A DNA stretch of 64,000 bases. Origin: Phenylobacterium sp. Lineage in GTDB: Bacteria; Pseudomonadota; Alphaproteobacteria; Caulobacterales; Caulobacteraceae. Of this stretch, positions 40,571 to 49,129 are shown piece after piece. The stretch is taken from positions 222,765 through 286,764 of the forward strand of contig NZ_JAHBYD010000001.1 in the NCBI RefSeq assembly GCF_019636135.1, read 5' to 3'. The notes under the pieces were generated by a model. That model saw only the letters and a program-made list of their open reading frames with translations. It was not told where the DNA came from and searched no databases. Position 1 is the first letter of the stretch. The number at the start of each line of letters is the position of its first letter. Made by a program: the position numbers and the translations under genes.

Positions 40571-41335
40571 GTGGAACTGAAGGACAAGATCGTCGTCGTC
40601 ACGGGCGCGGCGAGCGGGATCGGGCGGGCGCTGTGCGTGCGGTTCAAGGCCGAGGGCGCGAAGGCCATCGTCTGCGCCGACCGGGACGAGCCGGGCGCGA
40701 AGGCCACCGCCGCGATGGTGGGCGGCCGGGCGTTCAGGACCGACGTGTCGAAGGAGGAGGACATCAAGGCCCTCATCGACACCGTCGAGGCCGAGGTCGG
40801 GCCGATCGACCTCTTCTGCTCCAACGCCGGCATCGGCGTGGGCGGCGGTGCCGAGACGCCGAACGACGACTGGCAGCGCATCTGGGACATCAACGTGATG
40901 GCCCACGTCTGGGCCGCGCGCCACCTCGTGCCCCTGATGGCGGCGCGCGGCGGCGGCTACCTGATGAACACCGCCTCGGCGGCGGGCCTGCTCAGCCAGA
41001 TCGGCTCGGCGCCCTATGCGGTGACCAAGCACGCGGCGGTGGGCCTGGCCGAGTGGCTCTCGATCACCCACGGCGACCAGGGCATCAAGGTCTCGGTGCT
41101 CTGCCCCCAGGCGGTGAAGACGGCGATGACCGCGGGCAACCCCGACGGCGTGGCCTCCATCGACGGCATGATGGAGCCCGAGGTTCTGGCCGAGAGCGTG
41201 GTCCGCGCCATCGAGGCCGAGGAGTTCCTGATCCTGCCGCATCCCGAGGTGCTGCAGTACATGCGCAACAAGACCGCCGACTACGGCCGCTGGATCGGCG
41301 GCATGCGCAAGCTCAATCGGCGGTTCGCGGGGTAG
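40571..41335 (+). CDS. Short-chain dehydrogenase/reductase
   Basis: A 254-residue classical SDR. The Rossmann motif is VVVTGAASGIGRAL (TGxxxGxG), NAG is present as CSNAGIGVG, and the catalytic Ser and Tyr-x-x-x-Lys are in NTASAAGLLSQIGSAPYAVT followed by KHA. An Arg-free NADP site cannot be decided. Substrate unknown. The start is a GTG at 40571 with GGGAGAA 5-11 nt upstream. Confidence 0.92.
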   Translation: MELKDKIVVVTGAASGIGRALCVRFKAEGAKAIVCADRDEPGAKATAAMVGGRAFRTDVSKEEDIKALIDTVEAEVGPIDLFCSNAGIGVGGGAETPNDDWQRIWDINVMAHVWAARHLVPLMAARGGGYLMNTASAAGLLSQIGSAPYAVTKHAAVGLAEWLSITHGDQGIKVSVLCPQAVKTAMTAGNPDGVASIDGMMEPEVLAESVVRAIEAEEFLILPHPEVLQYMRNKTADYGRWIGGMRKLNRRFAG

Positions 41336-41448
41336 ACCCGTCCGCGCCGCCGGCACCGCCGCCGTTTCGGCAGAACGGTTCTGCAATCATGCTCAGTGCG
41401 CGGCGGCGCGGCCGGCCTTAACTGTGGGGCTCAGAAGGAGCTACCCAC

Positions 41449-41541
41449 GTGACCACCGGCCTCTCCCTGATGACCCTCGGCTTCGCCGTCGTGATGTCGA
41501 TCCCGCTGTTCGGCCCCATGCTGATGCAGGCGCTCGGCTAG
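41449..41541 (+). CDS. 30-residue single-span membrane peptide
   Basis: A GTG at 41449 opens MTTGLSLMTLGFAVVMSIPL then FGPMLMQALG and TAG. An exact AAGGAG lies 8 nt before the start, the best-spaced ribosome site nearby. The product is one hydrophobic helix with no charged residues. It stands alone upstream of the SRP RNA. The GCAGAAC-g-GTTCTGC palindrome at 41370-41384 lies 64 bp upstream. I do not recognise it; coding is supported only by the ribosome site and composition. Confidence 0.55.
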   Translation: MTTGLSLMTLGFAVVMSIPLFGPMLMQALG

Positions 41542-41563
41542 ACCCTCCGCGGCGTTCCGCCCC

Positions 41564-41592
41564 TTGCCCTCGGCGGTCCGATCCGCCATATG
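41564..41592 (+). promoter_or_regulatory. Promoter of the SRP RNA
   Basis: TTGCCC (41564-41569), a 17-bp spacer and CATATG (41587-41592) put the expected transcription start at about 41599-41600, where the SRP RNA stem begins. Confidence 0.65.
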
Positions 41593-41599
41593 CCGCCAC

Positions 41600-41693
41600 G
41601 GAGATCGGCGGCGGACGAGCGCCTCGCCAACCTGGTCAGGGCCGGAAGGCAGCAGCCACAACGAATCACGCTTCGGGTTGTCGTTCGGTCTCC
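41600..41693 (+). ncRNA. ffs: Signal recognition particle RNA (4.5S)
   Basis: The invariant tip is present as CTGGTCAGGGCCGGAAGGCA with GCAGCC directly after (GGTCAGG-CCGGAAGG-AGCAGCC consensus). The ends pair: GGAGATCGG at 41600 with TCGGTCTCC ending 41693, and ACGA with TCGT further in. About 94 nt is the small bacterial form that binds Ffh for cotranslational targeting. ffs near dnaX-ybaB-recR is a common arrangement. Confidence 0.94.
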
Positions 41694-41739
41694 ACCTTCC
41701 CCCTTTCCCGTCGAAGTAGGCCGGCGCAGCGCCGGTGGG

Positions 41740-42288
41740 TCAGGCGGTCGCCCGGGGACGCCGCGCGTTCAGTAGGTCACGGCGGCCGCGCAGGACCGCG
41801 CCCGCGCCGCCGAACCCCGCGATCATCATCGCCCAGCCGGCCGGCTCGGGCACGCCGGGGACGGTCGCCGCGGGCATGAACGTGAGCATCGCCGTGTAGG
41901 CCGCGCCGCCGCCGCTCGCCCCGCTCAGCACCAGATGCTGCGCCGAACCGCCGGTGACCTGCACCCCGTTCAGGAAGTTGAACTCGTTCCAGCCGGCCGA
42001 ACCGGACTCGAACGCCTCGCCGTTGAAGGTGATCGTCGACCAGGTGATGTTCTGGCTGTCGCCGCTCATCGTCGAGATGACGACGAAGTCCGCCCGCCCG
42101 GTCGGCAGGGTGAAGTCGAAGGTGTCGGTGAAATTGGCGTCGGTGACGCTGTCGTTGCCGAAGGTGATGGTGAAGCCGCCATCCGCGCCGACAGGTCCGT
42201 AGGTCACGTAGGTCGCCGCCGCAGCCGCCGACGCCGACAGGGCGACGGCGGCCAATGAGGCCGCGAAGCTCGATGCAAGCCGTTTCAT
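41740..42288 (-). CDS. FxDxF-type PEPxxWA-CTERM protein
   Basis: A 182-residue exported protein: signal MKRLASSFAASLAAVALSAS, a beta-rich body with FTDTFDFTLPTGRADFVVIS (the FxDxF motif region), and the tail PGVPEPAGWAMMIAGFGGAG followed by AVLRGRR, a PEPxxWA-CTERM anchor. It should be processed by an exosortase encoded elsewhere. The second such protein in the window (the other ends at 28582). The 128-bp upstream spacer has a GANTC site (GAATC at 42428-42432 lies just past it) but no clear sigma-54 site. Confidence 0.85.
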   Translation of the reverse strand: MKRLASSFAASLAAVALSASAAAAATYVTYGPVGADGGFTITFGNDSVTDANFTDTFDFTLPTGRADFVVISTMSGDSQNITWSTITFNGEAFESGSAGWNEFNFLNGVQVTGGSAQHLVLSGASGGGAAYTAMLTFMPAATVPGVPEPAGWAMMIAGFGGAGAVLRGRRDLLNARRPRATA

Positions 42289-42416
42289 TACTGGTACTCC
42301 GCATTGTCGGCCGCCGCCCCGCATGTCCGCGCCATGACGGCAGGGATGCGTGGGCCGGCAGCCAGGAACGGCGAGACCCTGCCTCTGCCGCCGCACGGAG
42401 TCCAGTAATTATGAAA

Positions 42417-43397
42417 CTAGTATAAAAGAATCCACCGTGGCGCCGGAGGCGCCGCATTCGCGAGCACATGCTCGACCCCGGCCACCGCGCGGTCGCCGTG
42501 GACGAGGCCCAGCAGGGTGCGGTGGTCGGCCTCGGCGACCGCCTCGATCATCGGCGCCTTCGACCCGCGCGCCGGGGCCTGGCGCACCTCGTCCCACATC
42601 GACATCGCCGGCGAGCGCGGCCCGGCGGTGACGACGGCGATCGGCCACTCGGGCCGCAGCGGCCCTGCGGCGGCGGCCTGCGCGGCGGCGGCGCGCCAGC
42701 CCCGCACCTCGGCATAGGCGGTGCGGCTCTGGCGGCCGGATATGAACCCGCGGCGCTTCTCGGCCCTGCCCTGCGGCGGCAGGCCGATGCGGTCGCCCCA
42801 CCAGTAGAGCGGCTTGGTCAGCCCCACGCTGCCGGCCACGGCGCCCAGGCGCGCCAGGCCCAGCATGCGATCGGCGAACCGGCTGGCCTCGCGCCGCTCG
42901 ACCATCTCGGGCGTGACCGCGTCGAGGAGCACCAGACCCACCACCTGGTCCGGGTGCGAGGCCGCGAACTGGCGCAGGTACAGTCCCGCCATCGAATGGC
43001 CCATCAGGACATAGGGGCCGGGCTCGCCCGAGGCGGCCATCAGCTTGCTGAGGTCGCCCACGATGGCGTCGCCGTCGCGCGGCGCCGGGCCGGCTTCGGA
43101 ATAGCCCATGCCGGCGCGGTCGTAGGCGCAGGAGCGCAGGCCCCTGGCGGCGAGCTTCTGCTGGATGGCGGCGAAGTCGGCGGCGCCGCTGAACGCGCCG
43201 GATTCCATCCAGACCACGGGCCGCGCGCCCTTCGGCCCCTCGCAGACCAGGCGCAGCCTGTGGCCGCCGACGTCCACCATCTCGCCGCGCGGCTTGTAGC
43301 TGCGGCTGATCACCTCCGCGGCGACGGCGACCGCGCCCCACGCCGCGGCGGCCACGGCGGCGAGGACGAGGAGCGAGGCGAGCAGGATGCGCAGCAT
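42417..43397 (-). CDS. Membrane-anchored alpha/beta hydrolase
   Basis: A 326-residue protein with an N-terminal hydrophobic anchor or signal (ILLASLLVLAAVAAAAWGAV). The nucleophile elbow is VLMGHSMAGLYLR (Ser about 118-120), a conserved DRAGMGYSEAG precedes it, and a late EADHRTLLGLVHGD likely supplies the catalytic His. Substrate unknown. Start at 43397; divergent from dnaX. Confidence 0.87.
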   Translation of the reverse strand: MLRILLASLLVLAAVAAAAWGAVAVAAEVISRSYKPRGEMVDVGGHRLRLVCEGPKGARPVVWMESGAFSGAADFAAIQQKLAARGLRSCAYDRAGMGYSEAGPAPRDGDAIVGDLSKLMAASGEPGPYVLMGHSMAGLYLRQFAASHPDQVVGLVLLDAVTPEMVERREASRFADRMLGLARLGAVAGSVGLTKPLYWWGDRIGLPPQGRAEKRRGFISGRQSRTAYAEVRGWRAAAAQAAAAGPLRPEWPIAVVTAGPRSPAMSMWDEVRQAPARGSKAPMIEAVAEADHRTLLGLVHGDRAVAGVEHVLANAAPPAPRWILLY

Positions 43398-43540
43398 CCG
43401 GATTGCTTAGGGCCAATCGACCTTCAGTTCACCAAGCTTGGCCAACGAGAACCGGTCCTGATCCGGCTGTGTCAGCCGCAGGCTGACGGATGAACGGGCG
43501 CGCTGAGCCTTCGACGCTCTGCGTGCGGCAGGCGCAGGAT

Positions 43541-43623
43541 GAACCACAGAAAGCACGGAAGGACACAGAAGAGGCTCCGTGTGGTCCGCTGCCTTCCGTG
43601 TTTTCTGTGTTTTCCGTGGTTGA
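43541..43623. repeat. Triple-unit hairpin (family A)
   Basis: GAACCACAGAAAG-CACGGAAGG-ACACAGAAG faces CTTCCGTGTTTTCTGTG, then TTTTCCGTGGTTGAATC. The unit is CACRGAANN. The only copy in this window lying between divergent genes (42417-43397 and dnaX). Other DNA in 43398-43795 holds a CCAAGCTTGG palindrome (about 43430-43442) and a short hairpin at 43648. Confidence 0.88.
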
Positions 43624-43647
43624 ATCAGAACGGCGCTGCGCGCGCCA

Positions 43648-43670
43648 CCTTCTCCCCGGCGGGGAGAAGG
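43648..43670. repeat. Short perfect hairpin upstream of dnaX
   Basis: CCTTCTCCCC-ggc-GGGGAGAAGG, a 10-bp perfect stem. It resembles a single arm of the family C element at 8421-8521 and may be a solo half. There is no T run, and it lies 125 bp before dnaX. Confidence 0.7.
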
Positions 43671-43795
43671 GTGCTCGTCCGGGCCGCCGGATGTCGATTG
43701 GTCCTGGCCCGTTTGGCGCGTGTCCCGCCACCCTGCGCGCTTTCCACCGAACTTTCGGGCCGTCCCCCTTTGCCGGGAGGGAAGCCTCCCGTTAG

Positions 43796-45634
43796 ATGGC
43801 GGGCATGGGCGACGACTTCGAGCGCGACGATTCCCCGCCGGAACGGGATCCGAACACGCCCGACATGTTCGGCGGCCCGCCGCCCGCGCCGAAGGCGCCG
43901 GACCAGGAAGAGTCTCCGCCCGTTGGGGGCGCCGCCTACACCGTCATCGCGCGGAAGTACCGGCCGCGGTCGTTCGACGACCTCTACGGCCAGGAGGCGA
44001 TGGTGCGCACGCTGCGCAACGCCTTTGCGTCGGGCCGGATCGCTCACGCCTTCATGCTCACCGGCGTCCGCGGCGTGGGCAAGACGACCACGGCCCGCCT
44101 GCTGGCGCGCGCGCTGAACTACGAGACCGACGCCGTCCACGAGCCCACCCTCGATTTCAGGGAAGAGGGCGTCCACTGCCGCTCGATCATCGAGGGGCGG
44201 CACATGGACGTGCTGGAGCTGGACGCCGCCAGCCGCACGGGCGTCGGCGACATCCGCGAGCTGCTGGAAGGCGTGCGCTATGCGCCCGTCGAGGCCCGCT
44301 ACAAGGTCTACATCATCGACGAGGTCCACATGCTGTCGACGGGGGCGTTCAACGCCCTCCTGAAGACGCTGGAGGAGCCGCCGCCGCACGCCAAGTTCAT
44401 CTTCGCCACCACCGAGATCCGCAAGGTGCCGGTGACCATCCTGTCGCGCACCCAGCGGTTCGACCTGCGCCGGGTCGAACCCGACGTGCTGGTCGGGAAC
44501 CTGGAGATGATCTGCGAGAACGAGGGCGCGCGCGTCGAGGCCGATGGCCTGATGCTCATTGCACGAGCTGCGGAGGGTTCGGTCCGGGACGGCCAGTCCA
44601 TGCTGGACCAGGCGATCGTGCAGGCCGAGCCGGGCCAGACGGTCACGGCGGCGTCCATCCGCGACATGCTGGGCCTGGCCGACCGGGCGCAGACGATCGG
44701 ACTCTTCGAACAGCTCATGCGGGGCGAGGCGGGCGCGGCCATCGAGACGTTCCGCCAGCTCTACGGCTACGGCGCGAACCCCGACCAGGTGGTGATGGAC
44801 CTGCTGGACCACGCCCACGGCGCCTCGGTCGCCAAGGCGATCGGGCCGAACGCGCTGGTGATGCCGAAGGAACAGGCGTTGCGGCTGGCGGCGGTCGGCG
44901 CGGCGGTCTCGGCCGGCGTACTCTCGCGGGTGTGGCAGCTCCTGCTGAAGGCCTACGACGAGGTGCGGCGCGCGCCGGATGCGGCGGCGGCCGTCGACAT
45001 GGCGCTGATCCGGCTGGCCTATGCGGCCGACCTGCCGGGGCCGGAAGAGGCGCTGAAGCGCCTGACGAGCGGCGAGCCGATGGGCGGCGCCGGGCCGACG
45101 GGCGGACCTTCCGGCGGTGGCGGCCCCACGGCGCGGCAGGGCGGGATCGCGACCTCCGCGGTGGCCCGCCAGGCGATGCCGCTGTCGGCGCCCGCCACCG
45201 AGCCGGTGGCCGAGCTCAAGACCTTCGAGGACCTGCTGGCGCTGATCGACCGGCGGCGCGATATCCGGCTGAAGATGGACGTGGAGCGGTTCCTGCGGCC
45301 CATCAGCTTCCGGCCGGGCGCCATCGAGTACGAGCCCGCGCCCGGCGCGCCGAACGACCTGGCGCAGCGGCTGGTGTCGCGGCTCAAGGACTGGACGGGC
45401 GAGCGGTGGCTGCTGTCGACGCAGGGCGGCGGCGGGGCCGAGAGCCTGTGGGAGAAGCAGAAGCGCGAGCAGCGCGAGGTGCGCGCCGAGATCGAGCAGG
45501 ACCCGTTCGTGCAGGCCGTGATGGACGCCTTCCCGGGCGCCGAGATCGTGGGCGTCCGCAACCTGGAGACGGCCGCCGAGGCCGCCGCCCCGGCCGACGC
45601 CGCGCCGCCGGAGGAGGACGGCGACGACGAATGA
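43796..45634 (+). CDS. dnaX: DNA polymerase III gamma/tau subunit
   Basis: A 612-residue clamp-loader ATPase. Walker A is LTGVRGVGKTTTARLLARAL, Walker B is YIIDEVHMLST, and the sensor/SRC motif is SRTQRFDLRR. The region that holds a four-Cys zinc module in E. coli reads TDAVHEPTLDFREEGVHCRS with a single Cys, as in other alphaproteobacteria. A Pro/Gly linker and tau-like C-terminal part follow from about 430. Start MAGMGDD at 43796; the second Met (43805) is also possible. First gene of dnaX-ybaB-recR. Confidence 0.96.
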   Translation: MAGMGDDFERDDSPPERDPNTPDMFGGPPPAPKAPDQEESPPVGGAAYTVIARKYRPRSFDDLYGQEAMVRTLRNAFASGRIAHAFMLTGVRGVGKTTTARLLARALNYETDAVHEPTLDFREEGVHCRSIIEGRHMDVLELDAASRTGVGDIRELLEGVRYAPVEARYKVYIIDEVHMLSTGAFNALLKTLEEPPPHAKFIFATTEIRKVPVTILSRTQRFDLRRVEPDVLVGNLEMICENEGARVEADGLMLIARAAEGSVRDGQSMLDQAIVQAEPGQTVTAASIRDMLGLADRAQTIGLFEQLMRGEAGAAIETFRQLYGYGANPDQVVMDLLDHAHGASVAKAIGPNALVMPKEQALRLAAVGAAVSAGVLSRVWQLLLKAYDEVRRAPDAAAAVDMALIRLAYAADLPGPEEALKRLTSGEPMGGAGPTGGPSGGGGPTARQGGIATSAVARQAMPLSAPATEPVAELKTFEDLLALIDRRRDIRLKMDVERFLRPISFRPGAIEYEPAPGAPNDLAQRLVSRLKDWTGERWLLSTQGGGGAESLWEKQKREQREVRAEIEQDPFVQAVMDAFPGAEIVGVRNLETAAEAAAPADAAPPEEDGDDE

Positions 45635-45654
45635 GGCGGCGAAGCCGCTTGAAT

Positions 45655-45718
45655 CGAACCGCGGAATACGCGGAATGGCGCGGAAGGACGGATGCGATTC
45701 CGCGTATTCCGCGGTTTC
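45655..45718. repeat. Compact triple-unit hairpin (family A) in the dnaX operon
   Basis: CGAACCGCGGAATACGCGGA continues ATGGCGCGGAA and pairs with ATTCCGCGTATTCCGCGGTT. GCGGC-gaa-GCCGC and TTGAAT precede it; GCGCCTGCGGCGC follows. It fills most of the dnaX-ybaB gap, ending 36 bp before ybaB. Confidence 0.88.
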
Positions 45719-45754
45719 TTCAGGACAGCGCCTGCGGCGCAGCAAGTGGATGTG

Positions 45755-46081
45755 ATGAAAGACCTCAATTCCCTGATGAAGCAGGCCCAGGCCATGCAGC
45801 AGCGCATGACCGACGCCCAGGAGAAGATCGCCGCCCTGGAGGTCGAGGGCACGTCCGGCGGCGGGATGGTGAAGCTGACGCTGAGGGGCACGGGCGAGCT
45901 GGCGCGCGTGGAGCTGGACGAGAGCCTGATGGCGCCGGGCGAAGGCGAGGTGGTCGCCGACCTGATGGTCGCCGCCCATGCCGACGCCAAGCGCAAGCTG
46001 GACGCCGCCCAGGCCGAGCTGATGCGGGACGCCGCCGGCCCGCTGGCCGGGCTCAATATTCCCGGCATGCCGAAGTTCTGA
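45755..46081 (+). CDS. ybaB: YbaB/EbfC nucleoid-associated protein
   Basis: A 108-residue DNA-binding dimer. [20 protein letters not shown] is the standard N-terminus, and [20 protein letters not shown] the conserved strand pair. Binds DNA as a tweezer in homologues. GTG at 45752 is an alternative start by one codon. Lies between dnaX and recR as in most bacteria. Confidence 0.95.
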   Translation: MKDLNSLMKQAQAMQQRMTDAQEKIAALEVEGTSGGGMVKLTLRGTGELARVELDESLMAPGEGEVVADLMVAAHADAKRKLDAAQAELMRDAAGPLAGLNIPGMPKF

Positions 46082-46082
46082 C

Positions 46083-46685
46083 TTGGCCGCGTCCGCCGGA
46101 CCCGAGATCGAGCGGCTGATCGGGCTGCTGGCCAAGCTGCCAGGGCTGGGGCCGAGGTCGGCGCGGCGCGCGGCGCTGGCGCTGCTGAAGCGGCGCGACC
46201 AGCTCCTGCTGCCGCTGACGGACGCGATGGGCGAGGCGGCGCGGCGGGTGAAGACGTGCCAGGTCTGCGGCTCGCTCGACACCCAGGACCCGTGCGCGAT
46301 CTGCGCCGACGGCGTGCGCGACGGGGCGCTGATCTGCGTGGTCGAGGAGGTGGGCGCGCTCTGGGCGATGGAGCGGGCGGCGGCGTTCCGCGGGCGCTAC
46401 CACGTGCTGGGCGGGCTGTTGTCGGCGCTGGACGGCGTCGGCCCGGACGCGCTGAAGGTCGGCCCCCTGGTACACCGGGCGAGCGCGCCGGAAGTGCGCG
46501 AGGTGATCCTGGCGCTGCCGGCCACCGTCGACGGCCAGACCACCGCGCACTACCTCGCCGAGCGGCTCTCGAACGCCGACGTCAGCGTCACCATGCTGGC
46601 CCGCGGCGTGCCGGTGGGCGGCGAGCTCGACTGGCTGGACGACGGCACCATCGCCCAGGCGATGCGGGCGCGGCGGCCGGCCTAG
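46083..46685 (+). CDS. recR: Recombination protein RecR
   Basis: A 200-residue protein that works with RecO (and RecF) to load RecA on gapped DNA. An N-terminal helix-hairpin-helix ([20 protein letters not shown]), a zinc finger with [19 protein letters not shown], a Toprim domain ([20 protein letters not shown]) and the C-terminal Walker-B-like strand are present. The start is a TTG at 46083, one base after the ybaB stop; no ATG or GTG fits. Confidence 0.95.
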   Translation: MAASAGPEIERLIGLLAKLPGLGPRSARRAALALLKRRDQLLLPLTDAMGEAARRVKTCQVCGSLDTQDPCAICADGVRDGALICVVEEVGALWAMERAAAFRGRYHVLGGLLSALDGVGPDALKVGPLVHRASAPEVREVILALPATVDGQTTAHYLAERLSNADVSVTMLARGVPVGGELDWLDDGTIAQAMRARRPA

Positions 46686-46707
46686 CTCCCGCGACACGAC
46701 TCGTGCT

Positions 46708-47934
46708 ATGGAACATAGCATGAACGCGTTTCTCTTCGTCGCCGTCCTGATGACGCTGATCGCGGCCGGGGCCGTCGCCTGGGCGCTGCGCGAGCGCGGC
46801 CGGGCCCACGCCGCCGAGCTGAAGGCGAAGCTGGTCGAGGGGCACGGCGACCTGCTCGCGGCCCAGTTGACCCAGCAGGCGTCGAGCCTCGCCGAGGAGA
46901 TCCTGAAGCGGAACGAGGAGCAGGTGCGCAGTCGCGAGCAGCTCGCGCAAGCGCGCCTGGAAGCGCAGTTGAAGCCGGTAGCCGAGAGCCTGGAGAAGTT
47001 CCAGGCCCAGGTGACGGCGGTCGAGAAGGCGCGCGCCGAGGAGACCGGCGGCCTGAAGGAGCAGATCCAGAGCCTGCTGGCCGCCTCGACGGCGACGCAG
47101 GACGAGGCCCGCAAGCTCTCGGCGGCGCTGCGGCGCGGGGCGGGCGTGCAGGGCCGTTGGGGCGAGCAGACGCTGCGCAACGTGCTGGAGGCGGCGGGCC
47201 TCTCGGGCCGGTTCGACTTCGAGGAGCAGGCCTCGACCGACACCGAGGAGGGCCGCCGGCGGCCCGACGTGACGGTGAAGCTGCCCGGCGGCGGCCTCTT
47301 CGTCATCGACGCCAAGTGCTCGCTGAACGCCTTCTTGGAGCTGCAGGACGCCGCCGACGACTTCGCCCGCGATGCGGCCGGAATGCGCCACGTGCAGAGC
47401 GTGAAGGGCCACATCCAGGGCCTCTCCGCCAAGGCCTACTGGGACCAGTTCGAGGCTTCGCCCGACTTCGTGGCGATGTTCGTGCCGCTGGACTCGGCGC
47501 TGGCGGCGGCGCTGGACCGGGCGCCTGACCTGATGAACGACGCCATGGACCGGCGCGTGGTGATCGTGACGCCGACCACCCTCTTCGCCCTCTGCAAGGC
47601 GGTGGTCTACGGCTGGCGCGTCGAGGAGCAGGCGGCGAACGCTCAGGCGATCGCCGACCTCGGCAAGGAGCTCTACAAGCGCATCTCGGTGATGGGCGCG
47701 CACGCGGGCTCGGTGGGCAAGGCGCTGGAGGCGGCGGTCTCCCGCTACAACCAGTTCGTGGGCTCGCTGGAGACCCAGGTGCTGACCCAGGCGCGGCGCT
47801 TCGAGGACCTGAAGGTCGACCACCAGGGCAAGGAGGTCGGCGAGCTCGCCGTCGTCGAGGCCGGCGTACGCCCGCTGACCAAGCTGCTGGAAGCCGAGGC
47901 GCCTACCGTCCGGCTCGCGGCGAGCGGCGAGTAG
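46708..47934 (+). CDS. rmuC: DNA recombination protein RmuC
   Basis: A 408-residue protein with an N-terminal membrane helix ([20 protein letters not shown]), a long coiled coil (about 25-130) and a nuclease-fold RmuC domain: [40 protein letters not shown] and a late [20 protein letters not shown]. RmuC limits inversions at short repeats in E. coli. The start at 46708 or at Met 5 (46720) is possible. It follows recR by 22 bp. Confidence 0.94.
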   Translation: MEHSMNAFLFVAVLMTLIAAGAVAWALRERGRAHAAELKAKLVEGHGDLLAAQLTQQASSLAEEILKRNEEQVRSREQLAQARLEAQLKPVAESLEKFQAQVTAVEKARAEETGGLKEQIQSLLAASTATQDEARKLSAALRRGAGVQGRWGEQTLRNVLEAAGLSGRFDFEEQASTDTEEGRRRPDVTVKLPGGGLFVIDAKCSLNAFLELQDAADDFARDAAGMRHVQSVKGHIQGLSAKAYWDQFEASPDFVAMFVPLDSALAAALDRAPDLMNDAMDRRVVIVTPTTLFALCKAVVYGWRVEEQAANAQAIADLGKELYKRISVMGAHAGSVGKALEAAVSRYNQFVGSLETQVLTQARRFEDLKVDHQGKEVGELAVVEAGVRPLTKLLEAEAPTVRLAASGE

Positions 47935-47990
47935 TCGCCTGCTGCTTGTCCCACCTTGACGCTCAACTATCCCCCGCTTACCTGCCCGCC

Positions 47991-48500
47991 ATGGCCCTTC
48001 GCGAGATCATCGTCGTTCCCGATCCCCGCCTGAAGCAGGCGTCCGAGCCCGTCCAGGCGGTCGACGACGAACTGCGCGCGCTGATGGACGACATGCTGGA
48101 GACCATGTACGCGGCGCCCGGCATCGGGCTCGCCGCCATCCAGGTCGCGGTGCCCAAGCGCGTCATCGTCATGGACCTGGCCCGCGAGGGCGAGGAGCCG
48201 CAGCCGCGCTACTTCGTGAACCCCGAGATCCTGTGGGCCTCCGAGGAGACCGCGCCGTACGAGGAGGGCTGCCTGTCGGTGCCCGAGATCTACGACGAGG
48301 TGGAACGGCCGGCCCGCGTGAAGCTGCGCTACCTGAACTACCGGGGCGAACAGATCGAGGAAGACGCCGAAGGGCTCTACGCGGTCTGCATCCAGCACGA
48401 GATGGACCACCTCGACGGCGTCCTCTTCATCGACCACCTGAGCCGCCTGAAGCGCGAGCAGGCGATCAAGAAGGTGAAGAAGCAGGCGAAGGCGGCGTAG
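47991..48500 (+). CDS. def: Peptide deformylase
   Basis: A 169-residue metalloenzyme removing N-formyl from nascent proteins. The three motifs are [18 protein letters not shown] (metal Cys) and [14 protein letters not shown] (two metal His and catalytic Glu). [20 protein letters not shown] at 47991 gives the correct N-terminus; an upstream in-frame TTG or similar would add 15 atypical residues. fmt lies 0.6 kb on, on the same strand. Confidence 0.96.
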   Translation: MALREIIVVPDPRLKQASEPVQAVDDELRALMDDMLETMYAAPGIGLAAIQVAVPKRVIVMDLAREGEEPQPRYFVNPEILWASEETAPYEEGCLSVPEIYDEVERPARVKLRYLNYRGEQIEEDAEGLYAVCIQHEMDHLDGVLFIDHLSRLKREQAIKKVKKQAKAA

Positions 48501-48515
48501 CGACGAAGTCGCGTT

Positions 48516-48719
48516 CCCTCCCTTCAGGGCAGGGCAATCGCATATGGCTTGTGGGCGGCTTGTCCGCCCGATTCTTGAACCGCAGAGATCGCGGAGACAC
48601 GCAGAGAGGGGCGCGGATCCACCGGAATCCTCTGCGTATCTCCGCGATCTCTGCGGTTTGACTGCCGGCCTTTCGGCCGCCCGCATCCATATGCGATTGC
48701 CCTGCCCTGAAGAGGAGGG
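48516..48719. repeat. Outer inverted repeat enclosing a family A hairpin
   Basis: Left (48516-48547) and right (48687-48719) arms share a perfect 26-bp complement (CTTCAGGGCAGGGCAATCGC, then ATATGG), plus a CCCTCC flank. The loop of about 140 bp contains GGGCGG-cttgt-CCGCCC, a complete family A element (48575-48661) and GGCC-tttc-GGCC. It lies between the convergent ends of def and the small lipoprotein gene and fills the whole gap. Confidence 0.95.
48575..48661. repeat. Inner triple-unit hairpin (family A)
   Basis: TTGAACCGCAGAGAT-CGCGGAGAC-ACGCAGAG pairs with CTCTGCGTATCTCCGCGATC then TCTGCGGTTTGA. Its unit sequence is closest to the copy between hisB and hisH (23706-23791): both use CGCGGAGAT and CGCAGAGA units, and the stem halves are nearly identical. 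Confidence 0.92.
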
Positions 48720-48723
48720 ATGT

Positions 48724-49041
48724 TCAGCGCTTCGCGTCCTTCGCATCCCTGGCGTCGGCGGCCTTCTTGCCCTCCGCCTCGGCCTTGGCCAGGCCGTCGC
48801 GGGCGCCGGCGGCCGCTCCCTTGAGCACGGACTTCGTGGCGTCGGCGGCGTCGCCCGCCGCGTCCTTGAGCTCGGCGCCGGCCTTCTTGATCTCGGGGCT
48901 GTTGGCGGCGTCCTTGGCCTTCTGGCCGACGCGGTCGGCGGCGGCCTTCACGTCGGCGGCGGTGTCCTGCCGCTCGGTCTTGCTGCAGGCGCCGAGCGCG
49001 AGGGCGAGACCGACGGCGGCGGCGAACATGATCCTGGACAT
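48724..49041 (-). CDS. Small Ala/Lys/Asp-rich lipoprotein
   Basis: A 105-residue predicted outer- or inner-membrane lipoprotein: signal MSRIMFAAAVGLALALGACS with lipidated Cys about 19. The rest is one long amphipathic helix with heptad-like Ala/Lys/Asp repeats (KAAADRVGQKAKDAANSPEI; KDAAGDAADATKSVLKGAAA). Such helices resemble Lpp-like or LEA-like spacer proteins. No family is recognised. Convergent with def, divergent from fmt. Confidence 0.82.
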   Translation of the reverse strand: MSRIMFAAAVGLALALGACSKTERQDTAADVKAAADRVGQKAKDAANSPEIKKAGAELKDAAGDAADATKSVLKGAAAGARDGLAKAEAEGKKAADARDAKDAKR

Positions 49042-49129
49042 GGGCGGGCTCCCTTGAGGCGTCGGCGGGTGAACGGCTCCGCTTGCGCGCAAGTTCCCTT
49101 GGCCGCTCGGGGCGGCTAAGAGCGGGCCG

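Noticed and set aside
43490..43795. Open frame between the alpha/beta hydrolase gene and dnaX
   Set aside because: Its translation is derived from the family A hairpin and the CTCCCC hairpin; no coding features.
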